In this document: positions 10,730-22,800 of the stretch, in pieces | Position numbering within the stretch: position 1 is the stretch's first letter | Layout: every line of letters begins with the position of its first letter | From: Cervus elaphus | Lineage: Eukaryota; Chordata; Mammalia; Artiodactyla; Cervidae | NCBI RefSeq assembly: GCF_910594005.1 | Contig: NC_057831.1 | Span: 45,032,001-45,096,000, forward strand | Length of the DNA stretch: 64,000 nucleotides | Reading direction: 5' to 3' | Translations under genes and position numbers: made by a program | Notes under the pieces: generated by a model | The model's database searches: none | The model's input: only the letters and a program-made list of their open reading frames with translations | Told to the model about the DNA's origin: nothing

Positions 10730-11800
10730 ACTTCGACTGTGTGGATCACAATAAACTGTGGAAAATTCTGAAAGAGATGGGAATATCATACCACCTGACC
10801 TGCCTCTTGAGAAACCTATATGCAGGTCAGGAAGCAACAGTTAGAACTGGACATGGAACAACAGACTGGTTCCAAATAGGAAAAGGAGTACGTAAAGGCT
10901 GTATATTGTCACCCTGCTTATTTAACTTATATGCAGAGTACATCATGAGAAATGCTGGGCTGGAAGAAGCACAAGCTGGAATCAAGATTGCCGGGAGAAA
11001 TATCAATAACCCTAGATATGCAGATGACACCACCCTTATGGCAGAGAGTGAAGAGGAACTGAAAAGCCTATTGATGAAAGTGAAAGAGGAGAGTGAAAAA
11101 GTTGGCTTAAAGCTTAACATTCAGAAAACTAAGATCATGGCATCTGGTCCCATCACCTCATGGGAAATAGATGGGGAGACAGTGGAAACAGTGTCAGACT
11201 TTATTTTGGGGGGCTCCAAAATCACTGCGGATGGTGACTGCAGCCATGAAATTAAAAGACGCTTACTCCTTGGAAGGAAAGTTATGACCAACCTAGATAG
11301 CATATTAAAAAGCAGAGACATTACTTTGCCAACAAAGGTCCGTCTGGTCAAGGCTATGGTTTTTCCAGTGGTCATGTATGGATGTGAGAGTTGGACTGTG
11401 AAGAAAGCTGAGCGCCAAAGAATTGATGCTTTTGAACTGTGGTGTTGGAGAAGACTCTTGAGAGTCCCTTGGACTGCAAGGAGATCCAACCAGTCCATCC
11501 TAAAGGAGATCAGTCCTGGGTGTTCATCGGAAGGACTGATGCTGAAGCTGAAACTCCAATACTTTGGCCACCTGATGCAAAGAGTTGACTCATTGGAAAA
11601 GACCCTGATGCTGGGAGGGACTGGGGGCAGGAGGAGAAGGGGACGACAGAGGATGAGATGGCTGGATGGCATCACCAACTCGATGGACATGGGTTTGAGT
11701 AAAGTCCGGGAGATTGTGATGGACAGGGAGGCCTGGCGTGCTGCGATTCATGCGGTCGCAAAGAGTTGGACACGACTGAGCAACTGAACTGAACTGACTT
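10730..11800 (+). mobile_element. BovB (RTE) LINE, 5'-truncated, with a long open reverse-transcriptase frame
   Basis: BovB encodes an endonuclease/reverse transcriptase for its own retrotransposition. Here the copy is truncated within the reverse transcriptase domain, beginning at the FDCVDHNKLW motif. One frame stays open for about 350 codons to the end (stop at 11785-11787). It contains the catalytic RYADD box near 11016-11030, the LNIQKTK motif and the conserved C-terminal WRRLLRVPW and RMRWLDGI blocks. The endonuclease domain is missing, so it cannot be autonomous. The open frame suggests a young insertion rather than a host gene. Confidence 0.92.
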
Positions 11801-11807
11801 AGTCTTG

Positions 11808-12015
11808 GGCTTCCCTAGTGGCTCAGACTGTAAAGAATCTGCCTGCAATGTGGGATACCTGGGTTTGATCCCTGGGTTGGGAAGATCCCCTGGAGGTGGG
11901 TATGAAAGTTTGCTCACAGTATTCTTGCCTGGAGAATCCCATGGACAGAGGAGCCTGGCAGGCCACAGTCCATAGGTTGCAGAGTCAGACGTGACTGAAG
12001 CAACTTTAGCACAAC
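11808..12015 (+). mobile_element. Bov-tA SINE next to the BovB 3' end
   Basis: The tRNA-like head begins at gcttccctagtggctcag and the body ends near 12014. An 8-bp direct repeat, tagtcttg, lies at 11800-11807 and 12016-12023 and may be its target-site duplication. The element starts only a few bases after the 3' end of the BovB copy. Confidence 0.88.
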
Positions 12016-13022
12016 TAGTCTTGTGGGTGCCAGGAATACGTCAGAGAAGGTTTTCATCATTGTTTGGGGACTAACAGAGCATAAAGGCCACCTGGTCCTA
12101 ATAATTATTGAACAGTATTAACTGCAAAGCTCTTGATGACAGAGAAGTGATTTACTACACAGTACAGTCCTGGGTAGGGCAGTGGAAAGACAGGAGGAAC
12201 TGTACATGCTCAAGGTGACATTGGTTGTGCTAACAACCGTACAACACTCCAGAACATTAAATAATACCCAAAAATGCATTTCATTAATAACAAAGGCAAG
12301 TCCATTCTCACCTTGGAATAGTGCCTCTGGACAAATTTGGGAACCATGCTTAATAGTTTGCAGAAAAAGCAAGGTAAAAGACTCATCTCTGAAAGGGAGC
12401 AGGGTAAACATCATGAGTTAGAAACTGCCTGGCACAAAATAGTGCCTGAAATATTTGTTGCTGAATGAGTTAGTCTACTTCTGTCACCTTTTCCCAGGGG
12501 CTAGATCCAGATAGATGGCAGGAAGATAGGGCTTATTTAGAGTTGAAGATCTTGCCACATTTCTTCTTTGAGCAAGTCAAAAGAAGTGAAAGGTAGATGG
12601 CTTTCTACCACAGACTTTAAGATGGAGAATCACAGGATGATAGTCACATTCTTTTAACCAGGTCCATAACTTACGGGAACTTTTGAACAAGTTAACACAT
12701 TTAGATGTGTATCAAGAGGCATCAGATGGATTCTGATTCACACATCTGGCCAGGCTGAGCCCATGTCCCCTGCACTTGTGGAGCCCAGATTCCTTCGTAT
12801 AGTAGTCGCTCCAATAGCTATGAGACAAATCTGGACTGAGCCCACAGTCCTCATTTATTACAATGCGGCTACCAATATCAGTAGTTAACGAAGCTTAAAT
12901 GGGACGAAGAATCAAGGTATTTGCCTATGTCGGAGATTTTAAAGCAGAGCTCTCCTACGTAGGCTGCAAACTGGCATCACTCTGATGTTCCATAAATCCT
13001 GGGTCCCATTCCGTACTGTGTT

Positions 13023-13218
13023 GTGCTGTGCTTATTCGCTCAGTTGTTTCCGACTCTTTGCGTAACCTATCAGGCTCCTCTGTACATGGGGTTTCCCAGC
13101 AAGAATACTGGAGTAGGTCGCTCTGCCTTCCTCCAGGGGATCTTCCCAACCAAGGGATCGAACCCAGGTCTCCCGCATTGCAGGCGGATTCTTTACCGTC
13201 TGAGCCGCCAGGGAAGCG
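13023..13218 (-). mobile_element. Bov-tA SINE upstream of the ANAPC4 promoter
   Basis: The reverse complement has the head cttccctggcggctcagacgg, then 'gttcgatcccttgg' and the Bov-A body. It ends about 140 bp before the CpG island begins. Confidence 0.9.
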
Positions 13219-13359
13219 CTTTTAATCAGCCTGGCGTGCTGCCTGGGCACGGTGTTTAAAGCAAAAGAAACAAATAAAAAACCTCTCTATTGAGCAAGCA
13301 GGACTGAGGACCACCGGTTTGGAGACTGTCAAAGAGACTCTTGGCTAATAGAAACCTCG

Positions 13360-13830
13360 CCTCCATGCTCTCGCGAGGAAGTTCGGGCACCGGAAGTGCC
13401 CGGAAAGCGCGCGGCGGCGGAGCCGCCGGCGCGGGCAGGGAAAGCGGGAGGCGGAGACCGCCCGGTACCGCGTTGGCTGCGGTCGCTGGTACCGGCGCCG
13501 TTAGGGCTCTGCCGGAAGGGCCCGGGACGGGAGCGGCGCCGGGCCCTGGCAGAGCGGCCGCGGGGGGCCCCAGCCAGCCTCCGACTAGGGAAGTCGTGAC
13601 AGGGCCGTCCCCATGTTGCGTTTCCCGACCTGTTTCCCATCCTTCCGGGTGGTGGGGGAGAAGCAGCTGCCGCAGGAGATCATCTTCCTGGTCTGGTCAC
13701 CCAAGCGGGATCTCATTGCTTTGGCCAACACCGCGGGCGAGGTGAGTGAGCCGGCGCGCGGCCACGAGGACACCGCGCCCGGGCCGCCCGTCTACCCTGC
13801 CCCTCTCTGCAGTCCCGCTGCATAGTCTAA
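13360..13830 (+). promoter_or_regulatory. ANAPC4: CpG-island promoter of ANAPC4
   Basis: CpG density jumps here and falls again inside intron 1, as in housekeeping-gene promoters. A tctcgcgag palindrome-like motif lies at 13369-13377. An ETS/GABP-type site, accggaagtg, lies at 13389-13398. There is no TATA box. The start site is not visible and probably lies between the ETS site and the ATG at 13613. I cannot exclude a further non-coding 5' exon. Confidence 0.8.
13613..13741 (+). CDS. ANAPC4: ANAPC4 coding exon 1 (residues 1-43)
   Basis: It starts MLRFPTCFPSFRVV and includes the first propeller strand, FLVWSPKRDLIALA. The exon ends after a full codon (phase 0) with donor gtgagt. The start context (C at -3, T at +4) is weak by Kozak rules, but this ATG matches the known APC4 N-terminus. 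Confidence 0.95.
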
Positions 13831-16800
13831 GTGAATATAAGGGACCATACACATTTCGTACACCCATTTCCCGCATTCTGTGGCCAAAACAAGTTTTCAC
13901 ACAGCTTGACACAACCACACGGTCCTGCATCCCGGAGACTTTCATAGTTATTTGTTAAATGGGCTTTTTAAAGGCTCAGGTATCACTCATGAGTTGGCAT
14001 AGTAGTGGGTCCACAGATTCCGCCCTCCCGTTACTTACAGTTCAGGCAGAAGAAAGGTGAGTTGTCAGACTCGAGCTGTGAACGTGCATGTCTGTAGCTG
14101 CCACAGAGGATGTTTAAGAATCTTTATTCTGTTGTCCAACATTCACAGTGTTGGTTGGTTAGCCACCTCCCATTAAAAATACCTTTAAATTGAAACAAGA
14201 GAGTGATGCTTCACCTGATGGAATGTGCCTGATTCACTGATCCTGATGGAATGTGCCTGAGTGTTGTCAGTATTTCTGGTTCACATTACACTTCGTCTTT
14301 CTGCTGAAAGTTTTTAGTTACTTGGCAGACATTTTGTAAGGAAACCTTCACCTCTGCGTCTTTACTCCTTTGGCCTTTTGGCAGGTGTCCTGATAGTTAC
14401 TTGGCCAGGTGGCAGTTGTCTTCAGCCAGGCTTGGAAACTAGTTGGAAAAGGGAACTTAGCAGCCAGGGAAATGCAGCAGCCTGGAAAGCTGTGTTGACT
14501 GTCCTGACTTTGTCGCCAGGGTATTGATGTCTGCTTTCTCAAAGCCCTCTATGAAATCTAGTCTCCCTCCGTATCCAGAGTGTTCTGGAATTCTGTCATG
14601 GCTCTTGAGAGGATTGAAGTTCCTTCAGCCACAACTGTAGGAGGGAAGGGAAAAAATAGGAGCATCAGTGTGACCAGATGAGTAGGTGTAATTGTGGGCA
14701 CTTGTTGCTTCCATTTTCTTCGTGAAGAAGAAAGGGCACTGTTTAGGAGTGAGGACGGAGAAGAAAATATTGGAATTTTGAGGAGGGAAGAGAAGTTTGA
14801 AGAAGCCGACAAGGCAAGTGGACTAGTGAATCTAATAGGATTGTTCTTCAGTATTAAAAGGCACATGAGGTTAGTGGTTCTGTAGTGAAACTAGTGAGCA
14901 TGCTTGTGTGTCTCTTCTGTTCAGCTGTATGCAGGCGTGGTTGGGTTTAACCAGAGTTGTTGTGACAAAGGGTGACAAAAAGCAAGAGATGCAAGGGAGT
15001 CGAAGTTATGTACAAGAGGAGTGATTGTAATGATGGACTTTGGATTCTAACCGGATTAGGGACGTGAGGTCATGTGTGGGGTGAGGGACAGAATCGGTAG
15101 ACTCATTGGATTGTATGTCTTGGTGAGGTTGAAGAATTGAAGTTGGGTATTAGTAGGGATGAGCAGGAAAGATAGAGACAGTGATGGAAAGTGGGAAGTT
15201 TGCAGCTGAAGATTATGGCAGCATTTGTAGTTGTCGGTAATGACGGTATAACATACATGACCTGAGGTGAGGTAGAAGCTGTGATCATTGAAGAAGAGGT
15301 ACCATTGAAGTTGTGAACCAACAAACCAGGACTTTATTGCTCTTGAAATCACCAAAGATGATGATGCATAGTGTTGGAAGGCATGAATGAGCCAATGCAT
15401 GCCTGTGTGCTAAGTCGCTTCAGTTGTATCAAACTCCTGCGACCAGATGGACTGTAGCCTGCCAGGCTCCTCTGTCTATGGGATTTTCCAGGCAAGAACA
15501 CTGGCGTGGGTTGTTGCCATTTCCTTCTCTAGGGGATCTTCCCGACCCAGGGAACGTACCTGAGTCTTCTGCTTGGCAGGTAGATTCTTTACCATTGAGC
15601 TGCCTGGGAAGCTGTATTCCTTTCTAAAACATAAGTCTCTTGTTGACATAAAAGTTAGGAAAATGTGTAGAGTACAGGGTTAAATTAGACCTTGTTTCAC
15701 CCATTTCTTTGAAAATATGTTAAGTTCATTCAGACACTCTTGTCTTTGAATTTCTTCTGATGGCTAAATATTAGACTTGGTACAGTTTTTAAAAAAATTT
15801 ATAGTGGGGATTTAGATTTATTTTATTTTTGGAAATGGATGCTTTTATTGTCTGCCATTATATCTGTTTTGTCTTAGGTTTTACTTCATCGACTTGCAAG
15901 TTTTCATCGAGTTTGGAGTTTTCCACCAAATGAAAATACAGGAAAGGAAGTGACCTGTCTGGCTTGGAGACCAGATGGCAAACGTAATGACAATATTGTA
16001 AAAATATGTTTTTGTTTTTCAGAGAGAGTATTCTATAAAAAGAACTTATTTACAGAAAGAATTTATTTTTCTTACAATGTACTAGAATTCTAAATACTAA
16101 TTTGGAAACTTTGTTTTTTCAAATGCCTTATAGTGTTTTCATGGAACTCAGATTAATTCTGCCATCTTGTTTCATGGCAGAGATATCTCTAAAATGAAAT
16201 CTGACTTCTTGGCAAAGATAAGCCTAACAGGAAGTTTTATGGGAATATACAGGGTACTTTGGTTTTGTTCTTTTGCTGTCTTGTTCTGCACTGTTTGCCC
16301 AGAGCTTCATTTGCTGCTCACTGGTCAGTTCAGAGCCATCATGGCCCTTTTCTCCCCAAAATGTGTCTTAGCGTTAAATGTGTGGTTCGTGAATATTCTC
16401 TCTGCACAAGTGTTTACCTCACCTGAAGGACTGTCAGTTTTGACCCCTTCCTTCAGTTTCCAGGTGATCTTACTTCTGTTGGTGTCCTGAATGTCGTAGC
16501 TTATTGCTGCAGCTCTGGGGACTGAACTCTCCTCTTCCACGTGTTGTTATAGTGACGCTCATTTGAGCTGCTGTCCATGTCTGGTCAGCACAGGAAAATG
16601 TTGCAAGTCACCTGTATCATTGGTGCCTAAAAAAAACAAATTGTTTTTGTAAAATGATACGTATTCCTCCTTGTTGCCTCCTTTTTCCCCTAGATAAATA
16701 TAAGTATGTAAAAACGCCCTGAAAGACTGTCACTCTACAGATAACAGCTATTTTGGTCTATATTCATTTTGCTCAGTTCTTGTTTCTTCTACTGAAAAAA

Positions 16801-19800
16801 AATATATATGTGTGTAAAATTAGAGAACTTTTGTAAGTAGTATTTTGAGATCTTGCTCTCTTCATCCAAAAACATCAGGATCTCAAAAATCATGAAAGTC
16901 AGTGTGTGTGAAAATGTATTTAAGTAGGTGATATTTTTATCATTAAAAAATGTTTCCTGCTTTTGGACAGTAAAATAGGGCTTAGCTTGGTAATGATTAT
17001 TTCAAGATTGCTTTAAATTGTTTTAAAGAAGAGGAGACTCGGATTGCCTCTCATCTTGCAGAGTTGTATGTATTCGTATACAGTGAAACACACAGCCTTC
17101 TGTCTAGACGTTCTTCAATTTTATATGTTAGGAAGACGTTAAAGACTTCTGTAGAGAAACAATACTAGATCATTCAGCCACAGTGAAAGGAAGAAGACCC
17201 ATCAGTATTTGATATCCCTGTTCAATAAGGGCTAGAAATTAAAAAGAGGAATAAAAAACCTTCCCAAGAACCAAGCAGATGGAATATCACTTTAAAACTT
17301 TCAGGTGGGGACCAGGATGTCTTGGTGATAGAATATTATTGTTTATATGTTGATGTCTGTTCTGTGTTTTCTGCTTGGCATCAAGGTTCCAGTGTAGAGG
17401 CTCTGATATGTAAGATGTTAAGGACAGCACACAAGACAGTAGCAGATTGCTCACAAAAGTTTGAGCATTTGAAAATAAGTGTAGATAACAGCACAACTGT
17501 GTGCAAAGATGCCTTTCAGTTTTTTACTTATTTAAAGGAAGGATTTAAGGGTTAAATTATTTCTATGATTATGAATATTTAAAATAGTAAAATTGGGCAA
17601 GAAATGAAATACCCATTTTTCTCTTAATATTACACTGACTTATTCTGATTATTTCTTCTTGTTTTAGTTTTGGCCTTTGCCCTTGCTGACACCAAGAAAA
17701 TAGTCTTGTGTGATGTAGAAAAACCTGAAAGCTTGCACTCTTTTTCTGTGGAGGCCCCAGTTTCTTGTATGCATTGGATGGAAGTGACTGTTGAGAGCAG
17801 GTACAGTGATAAAGAAAAACCCCGATGGTCCCAGTAGGATGTTCATGAAATTTTCATTTTTTAAAAGTGGAAACTTAGGCGTATCTGAGTGTTGAGTATG
17901 TGTATTTGCTTTTAACCTTTTGTCTTAAGCTTATCAATATGAAATTTTTTTTAATGTTTCCTTTTCCAGAAAGGAAAAAAATCTCTTTTATTATTGGAGC
18001 AGTAATGCCTGAATGGCCAAGATTTTTCTTTTTGTTTATTTTTAAAAGTTTATACCAATGACTTATACTTTCAAGTAATATTAGTTAAGATTGCTGATTA
18101 GCAAATTAAGGTTCTGTTTTTCTTTTCACCATATATTTCATTCTGGAACTTTGTTTCTCTGTCTGAGTAAATACTCTTTGAATATAAAAAGTGCTGAATT
18201 GAGCATTTTGTTTTGATACTGAATGAGTTCTTTCTGTTTTTGTGGTCCCTATAGTTTCCTTATTTTGTGAAAATAATTTTGCCTTAGTTTGTGAAATCAA
18301 GTACTCTGCCACCTTTTCAGTAAAGATAGCCTAAAGGGTCACTAGGCTTAGTGAATACTGAACATAAAAGTTTTTTTTTTTTTTTGAGGAAATAATATCA
18401 TTTTCTTCCTGTTAGCTTTTCTGTTCTAATTAAGTTTTAAGTTAATATCAAATGAATTTGTAAATCTGATTATTAATTCACAAATATCCTCAGGACGGGC
18501 TTGTAAGATATTAGATAATAAGCTCTAACCTGGGGTTTGAAATTCACTGTAGATAAAACAAGGATTAATCTGTCATCAGATAATAAAGGTTGCAAGTGGT
18601 CATGTGAATTTATAGAGGAGCAGAGTATACCATGTGATTTCTGTCCCAGTCCAGTTACCTGCTAAGTGTATTCCTAACACACTCTCTGTTAAGAGTTCAG
18701 AAATGTTATGTGGCGATTCCAGGGTCTTTCAGGACACCACTTTTTCACCTTATTCATTTCCAACTGTATTTGGAGGTAGGATTGAAAAAAATGGGAGAAT
18801 AAATAAAACTGTTTCAAAATAACATGGTGTCATCTGATATACACCAACTGGATTGTTACATCTCCAAATGTATATAAGTCATAGAACCCATCATTACATT
18901 GTATAATAACTGCAGTGTTCTTTAAAATTACTCTTGGTACTCCTGTGTTCAGTGTTGGTTTTTAGAGGAGAGTTAAGGAATCATAAATTCTCAGTCCATA
19001 TCTGGTACTGATACTGAATACATATGAATGCATTTCATATACTGAGAAAATTGTTTATAAATATTTGTTCCTCTTAACATAAAGTGGGTAGGCTGATTTT
19101 TTTCTTTCAGAAATAAAGTTCAAGGTAAATGAAGAATTTCCAACTTTTCCATTTCTTGTTTGTGATTGTTAAATGCCATACACACAGTTTTACCACTGTA
19201 AAAGTCACTGTGTTTATTTGGTAATGTGTCATATGTAAAATTGGGCCCTTAAAAAATTAATATTTTTTAATGGAAAGAAAAGTAGAATCTTTGTTTTTAT
19301 AATACTTATTTTTGTTTTGTCTAATTTTCCCCTTTATAGTGTTCTAACATCCTTCTATAATTCTGAGGATGAATCAAATCTTCTCTTACCTAAACTTCCT
19401 ACATTGCCGAAAAAGTAAGTATCAGAGTTTAATCTCATTAGAATTAATCTTATAAGTTTCTTGAAATTTTAAGAAAAAGTTTCTTTCTTTTACTTTTAAC
19501 ACTGACAATTTTCTCATGTGTTTTAAAAAAATGCATTTCTATTGAGAGTTCTTTACCCTAATCTTTTTTTTTCCTAGTTATAGCAACACCTCAAAAATAT
19601 TTAGGTAAGGTATGCCTTTTTTGTTTTCAAGTAAGATAAATCTTTTATTATTTGAAGCATATAGTTGAAAGATAACCCAACTTACTTTTATATTTTAGTG
19701 AAGAAAATTCTGATGAAATCATTAAGCTTTTGGGAGATGTCAGGTAAATCTTGCAGATATCTTAAATAGCAAGTTATATTTTCTTAAATTTGATACTTGA

Positions 19801-22800
19801 GGCAGTTTTTAGACCAGAGTTCCAAAGATATTTTCTTTGTCATTTTATTTCATTGCTGACAAATACCTCTGAACAGTAAACAGACAGTATCTATTATTCG
19901 CTCATTTTTATTGTATGATATTTGTGTCAAGTTTAATATTATGGTATACTTTCATTTTAAAAAAGTAAAGGAGGATAGAAGTGCTTGAGTTTCTGAAATT
20001 TAAATTGAAATCTTCAGGTTCTTTAAGCCCATTTAATACGTTTAGCATCAGGGCCATGATAAAACTGATGTAATTTATATTAACTGGAACAGAGATGATC
20101 TTGTTATTGAGGGTATATAAATACAATTGTCATTAAAATAATATATTCTTATCTTACTGTAAACTGAGGTTTTTTAGGCTGAATGAAATTTATGTGGTTC
20201 TTTTGGGGGGGAAAAAAAAGGAATAAGCCCGATGTGAATGAAACTTGGTGAATTTGTTTAGAGGTTCAGTCTCCTGCTAGGGAGCTTGAGTGTGCAGATT
20301 ATATGAGGGCAGCAACAATTTGTATCTTGGTGTAAGAACTCGGTTCTCTCTGTTGTCCTCAACTTGTTGCATTATTTTTAATTAGGCTTAATATTCTTGT
20401 CCTTGGAGGAAGCTCTGGTTTTATTGAGCTTTATGCTTATGGAATGTTCAAAATTGCTCGAGTCACTGGGGTAAGTTTTTCTTTAAGATTCTCTATTTTT
20501 GCCTTAGAATGTAACAACTGACTGATTTATGGAAAAGAATAAAACATTACTTTTTTCCTCAGTTTCATTTCTTGGAATTACTTGTCCTTAAATGTTAAGA
20601 GGATAATTTTCTTACTAAGATAAAATAGTGATATGATGTCTGTGAAGATCAGAGGTTCTTAGTGGAATTAGTCAAAAATTTTTTTCTTAACAAAAAGATT
20701 AGTAGGGCCCTCTTGATTATGATTTAATGTCTTTCTAGCCTTGCGTGTTAAAGCTCCCATTTGTGATTGGAATGCGATGAAAGTCATTAGGAGCGATCTT
20801 AGGCTCGGCCTTGGTCTTCTCCATACCTTTTTCTTACTCTTACAGTTCCCTAAAAGGGTGGAAAATGTTGCAGGCTCTGTGGGCTGTGTTAATTATTTCT
20901 CCAGCACTTGGGCGCTTTGTTGGGATCTGTGTCTCTGTCCTTGCAACCAAGTGGACACGTGCCTTTATCTGCCACATACGTGGCAGGAGTTACTGCATTT
21001 TAGAGCTCTGAATTTTGGCTTCCTGTGTTGTAAGCAGATCCAGTGTAGCAACAACACTGAATATAATGGGGATTTGACTGTTTTACAGATTGTTGGTACT
21101 TGTCTTGCATTATGTCTATCAAGTGATTTGAAATCATTGTCAGTGGTCACAGAAGTTTCTGCCAGTGGTGCTTCAGAAGTTTCATATTTTCAGGTGAGTA
21201 TTTGAACCTAACAGAGAGTAAGTATATATTTTTAAAGGTTTGATTTTTATTATCCATATCACTGGATTCTAATGGTCATTAAAACAAAACAAAAAATTGA
21301 CTTGGAGCTTCTAAATCTTAGAGTGTTACTGTTGGATACCTTATTATTCCAATTGCTCACATAATTTTCATCAAAACAGTGTTTTGATGGTCTATTAATA
21401 ACCAATATTAACTTGTTGCTATAGCAGTTCATGTTTGTAACACGTGTTTTCTTGGGATTTTAACCCTAATAATAATAAAAGCCAGTAGTTATTAATTATT
21501 TAATAGGTGCCCAGTACTGAGTAATTCAGTATAATTTTATGTGAATCCTCACAGTAACCTAATAGGTAGGTACTATCATTGTCCGCATTTTGTAGTTGAG
21601 TAAATGGCACGCAGAGGAACTGCAACTTGCTTGGTAAGGACTGGAAAGTGATGCTGGGCAGTCTGGCTCCAGAGCCGGGGCTCTTAACTAACACATTGCG
21701 TCTTGTGTGAGATGCCTGCTTAATGCCGGGGAAAACCTTATCTTTGTATGCTATTTGTATCACAAACTGTGGAAACTGGGCTCCTACAGAGTATTTAGAT
21801 TGTAGCTTTGCCGTCAAGAAAATCTTCCCTAAAATTTCATCTCAAGTAACCCAGCCACTTAGTCTAAGTATGTGTGAACTCTCGTACAAAAGTAGGACGA
21901 AAAGATGCAGGATGTGATGCAAATGAGGCCTTATAGTTTCATTGTATTCACAACAGCAGAGAGCCTTTGACTTCCTGCTATTTGCTGGAACAGTTGTTCA
22001 TGTTTGCTCTTCCTCTTAAGGTTCTGTGAAAATACGATTTCCTGAATTGTGTTTGGTGCTATAGTAAATAATTCACTCTTTATGTGGAATTTGTAACAGA
22101 TGTTTTTAATAACAACTTTATTGTGATAATTCATGTACCTCTATAATAGTTAACTTGTATTTATCAGTAGCTATAATTCCTTAAAAAATTTTTAGATATT
22201 TGTGATCATTTTAAAAGTCCCTCATAATAGTGGTATAAATTAGATTATTACATTTATTCTAACTAAGTAGAGAGGACTGCTAACCTAGAGGGGATAATCT
22301 GACATAGTTAGACACTACAGATGAAAGAATCCTAAAATTATATTGTTATTTTCTAATTTGTTATACTGTAAAGGGGTAAAATTCTGAGGTAGTCTTTCTG
22401 ATACATAGTTACACCTTGACTTTTCTTTTTTTTCCACTGGACTGTAAGTTTTATTTTCCCACAAATGACCTACGCTGCCCAGGGGCCCCAGGTCTCCCCA
22501 TCTGGGTGAACCTCAGCGTGGCGTGGGGATGTTCCCCATGGCCTTGACTTTTCTTTAAAAGTAGTAAATATATCTGTTTGTGACTCACTTTAGTATTTTG
22601 ATTTGACAGCTTGAAACCAATCTATTGTACTCTTTCTTACCTGAAGTAACTCGAATGGCCAGAAAGTTTACTCACATTTCAGCTCTTTTACAGGTATTTA
22701 TTTATAGCTTGTTTTATGTGATTGTTTACTATAAGTAATTACTAATTACTAATGTTCTGTAAATAAAAAACTTGAAAATCTTAGTTTTTAAATCCAGCTA

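Larger units (their letters stand above)
4866..13360. other. ZCCHC4 3' UTR and ZCCHC4-ANAPC4 intergenic region
   Basis: No further coding exon is visible. Besides the elements listed separately, I see a MIR-like stretch at about 5588-5735, an L2-like 3' end at about 7225-7565, and an old mammalian repeat of uncertain family at about 7590-7980 (ending in a 'cagttcagtccctgacatta' motif). Positions 8260-9640 and 12020-13020 hold nothing I recognise. Confidence 0.6.

Noticed and set aside
13341..13745. 134-codon frame across the CpG island
   Set aside because: GC-rich DNA lacks stop codons. The frame differs from that of ANAPC4 and its peptide is low-complexity Gly/Ala/Arg.
20741..21205. 154-codon plus-strand frame
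   Set aside because: Its last part is ANAPC4 exon 8 (21089-21193) read back through intron 7. A good acceptor at 21088 sets the true exon boundary.
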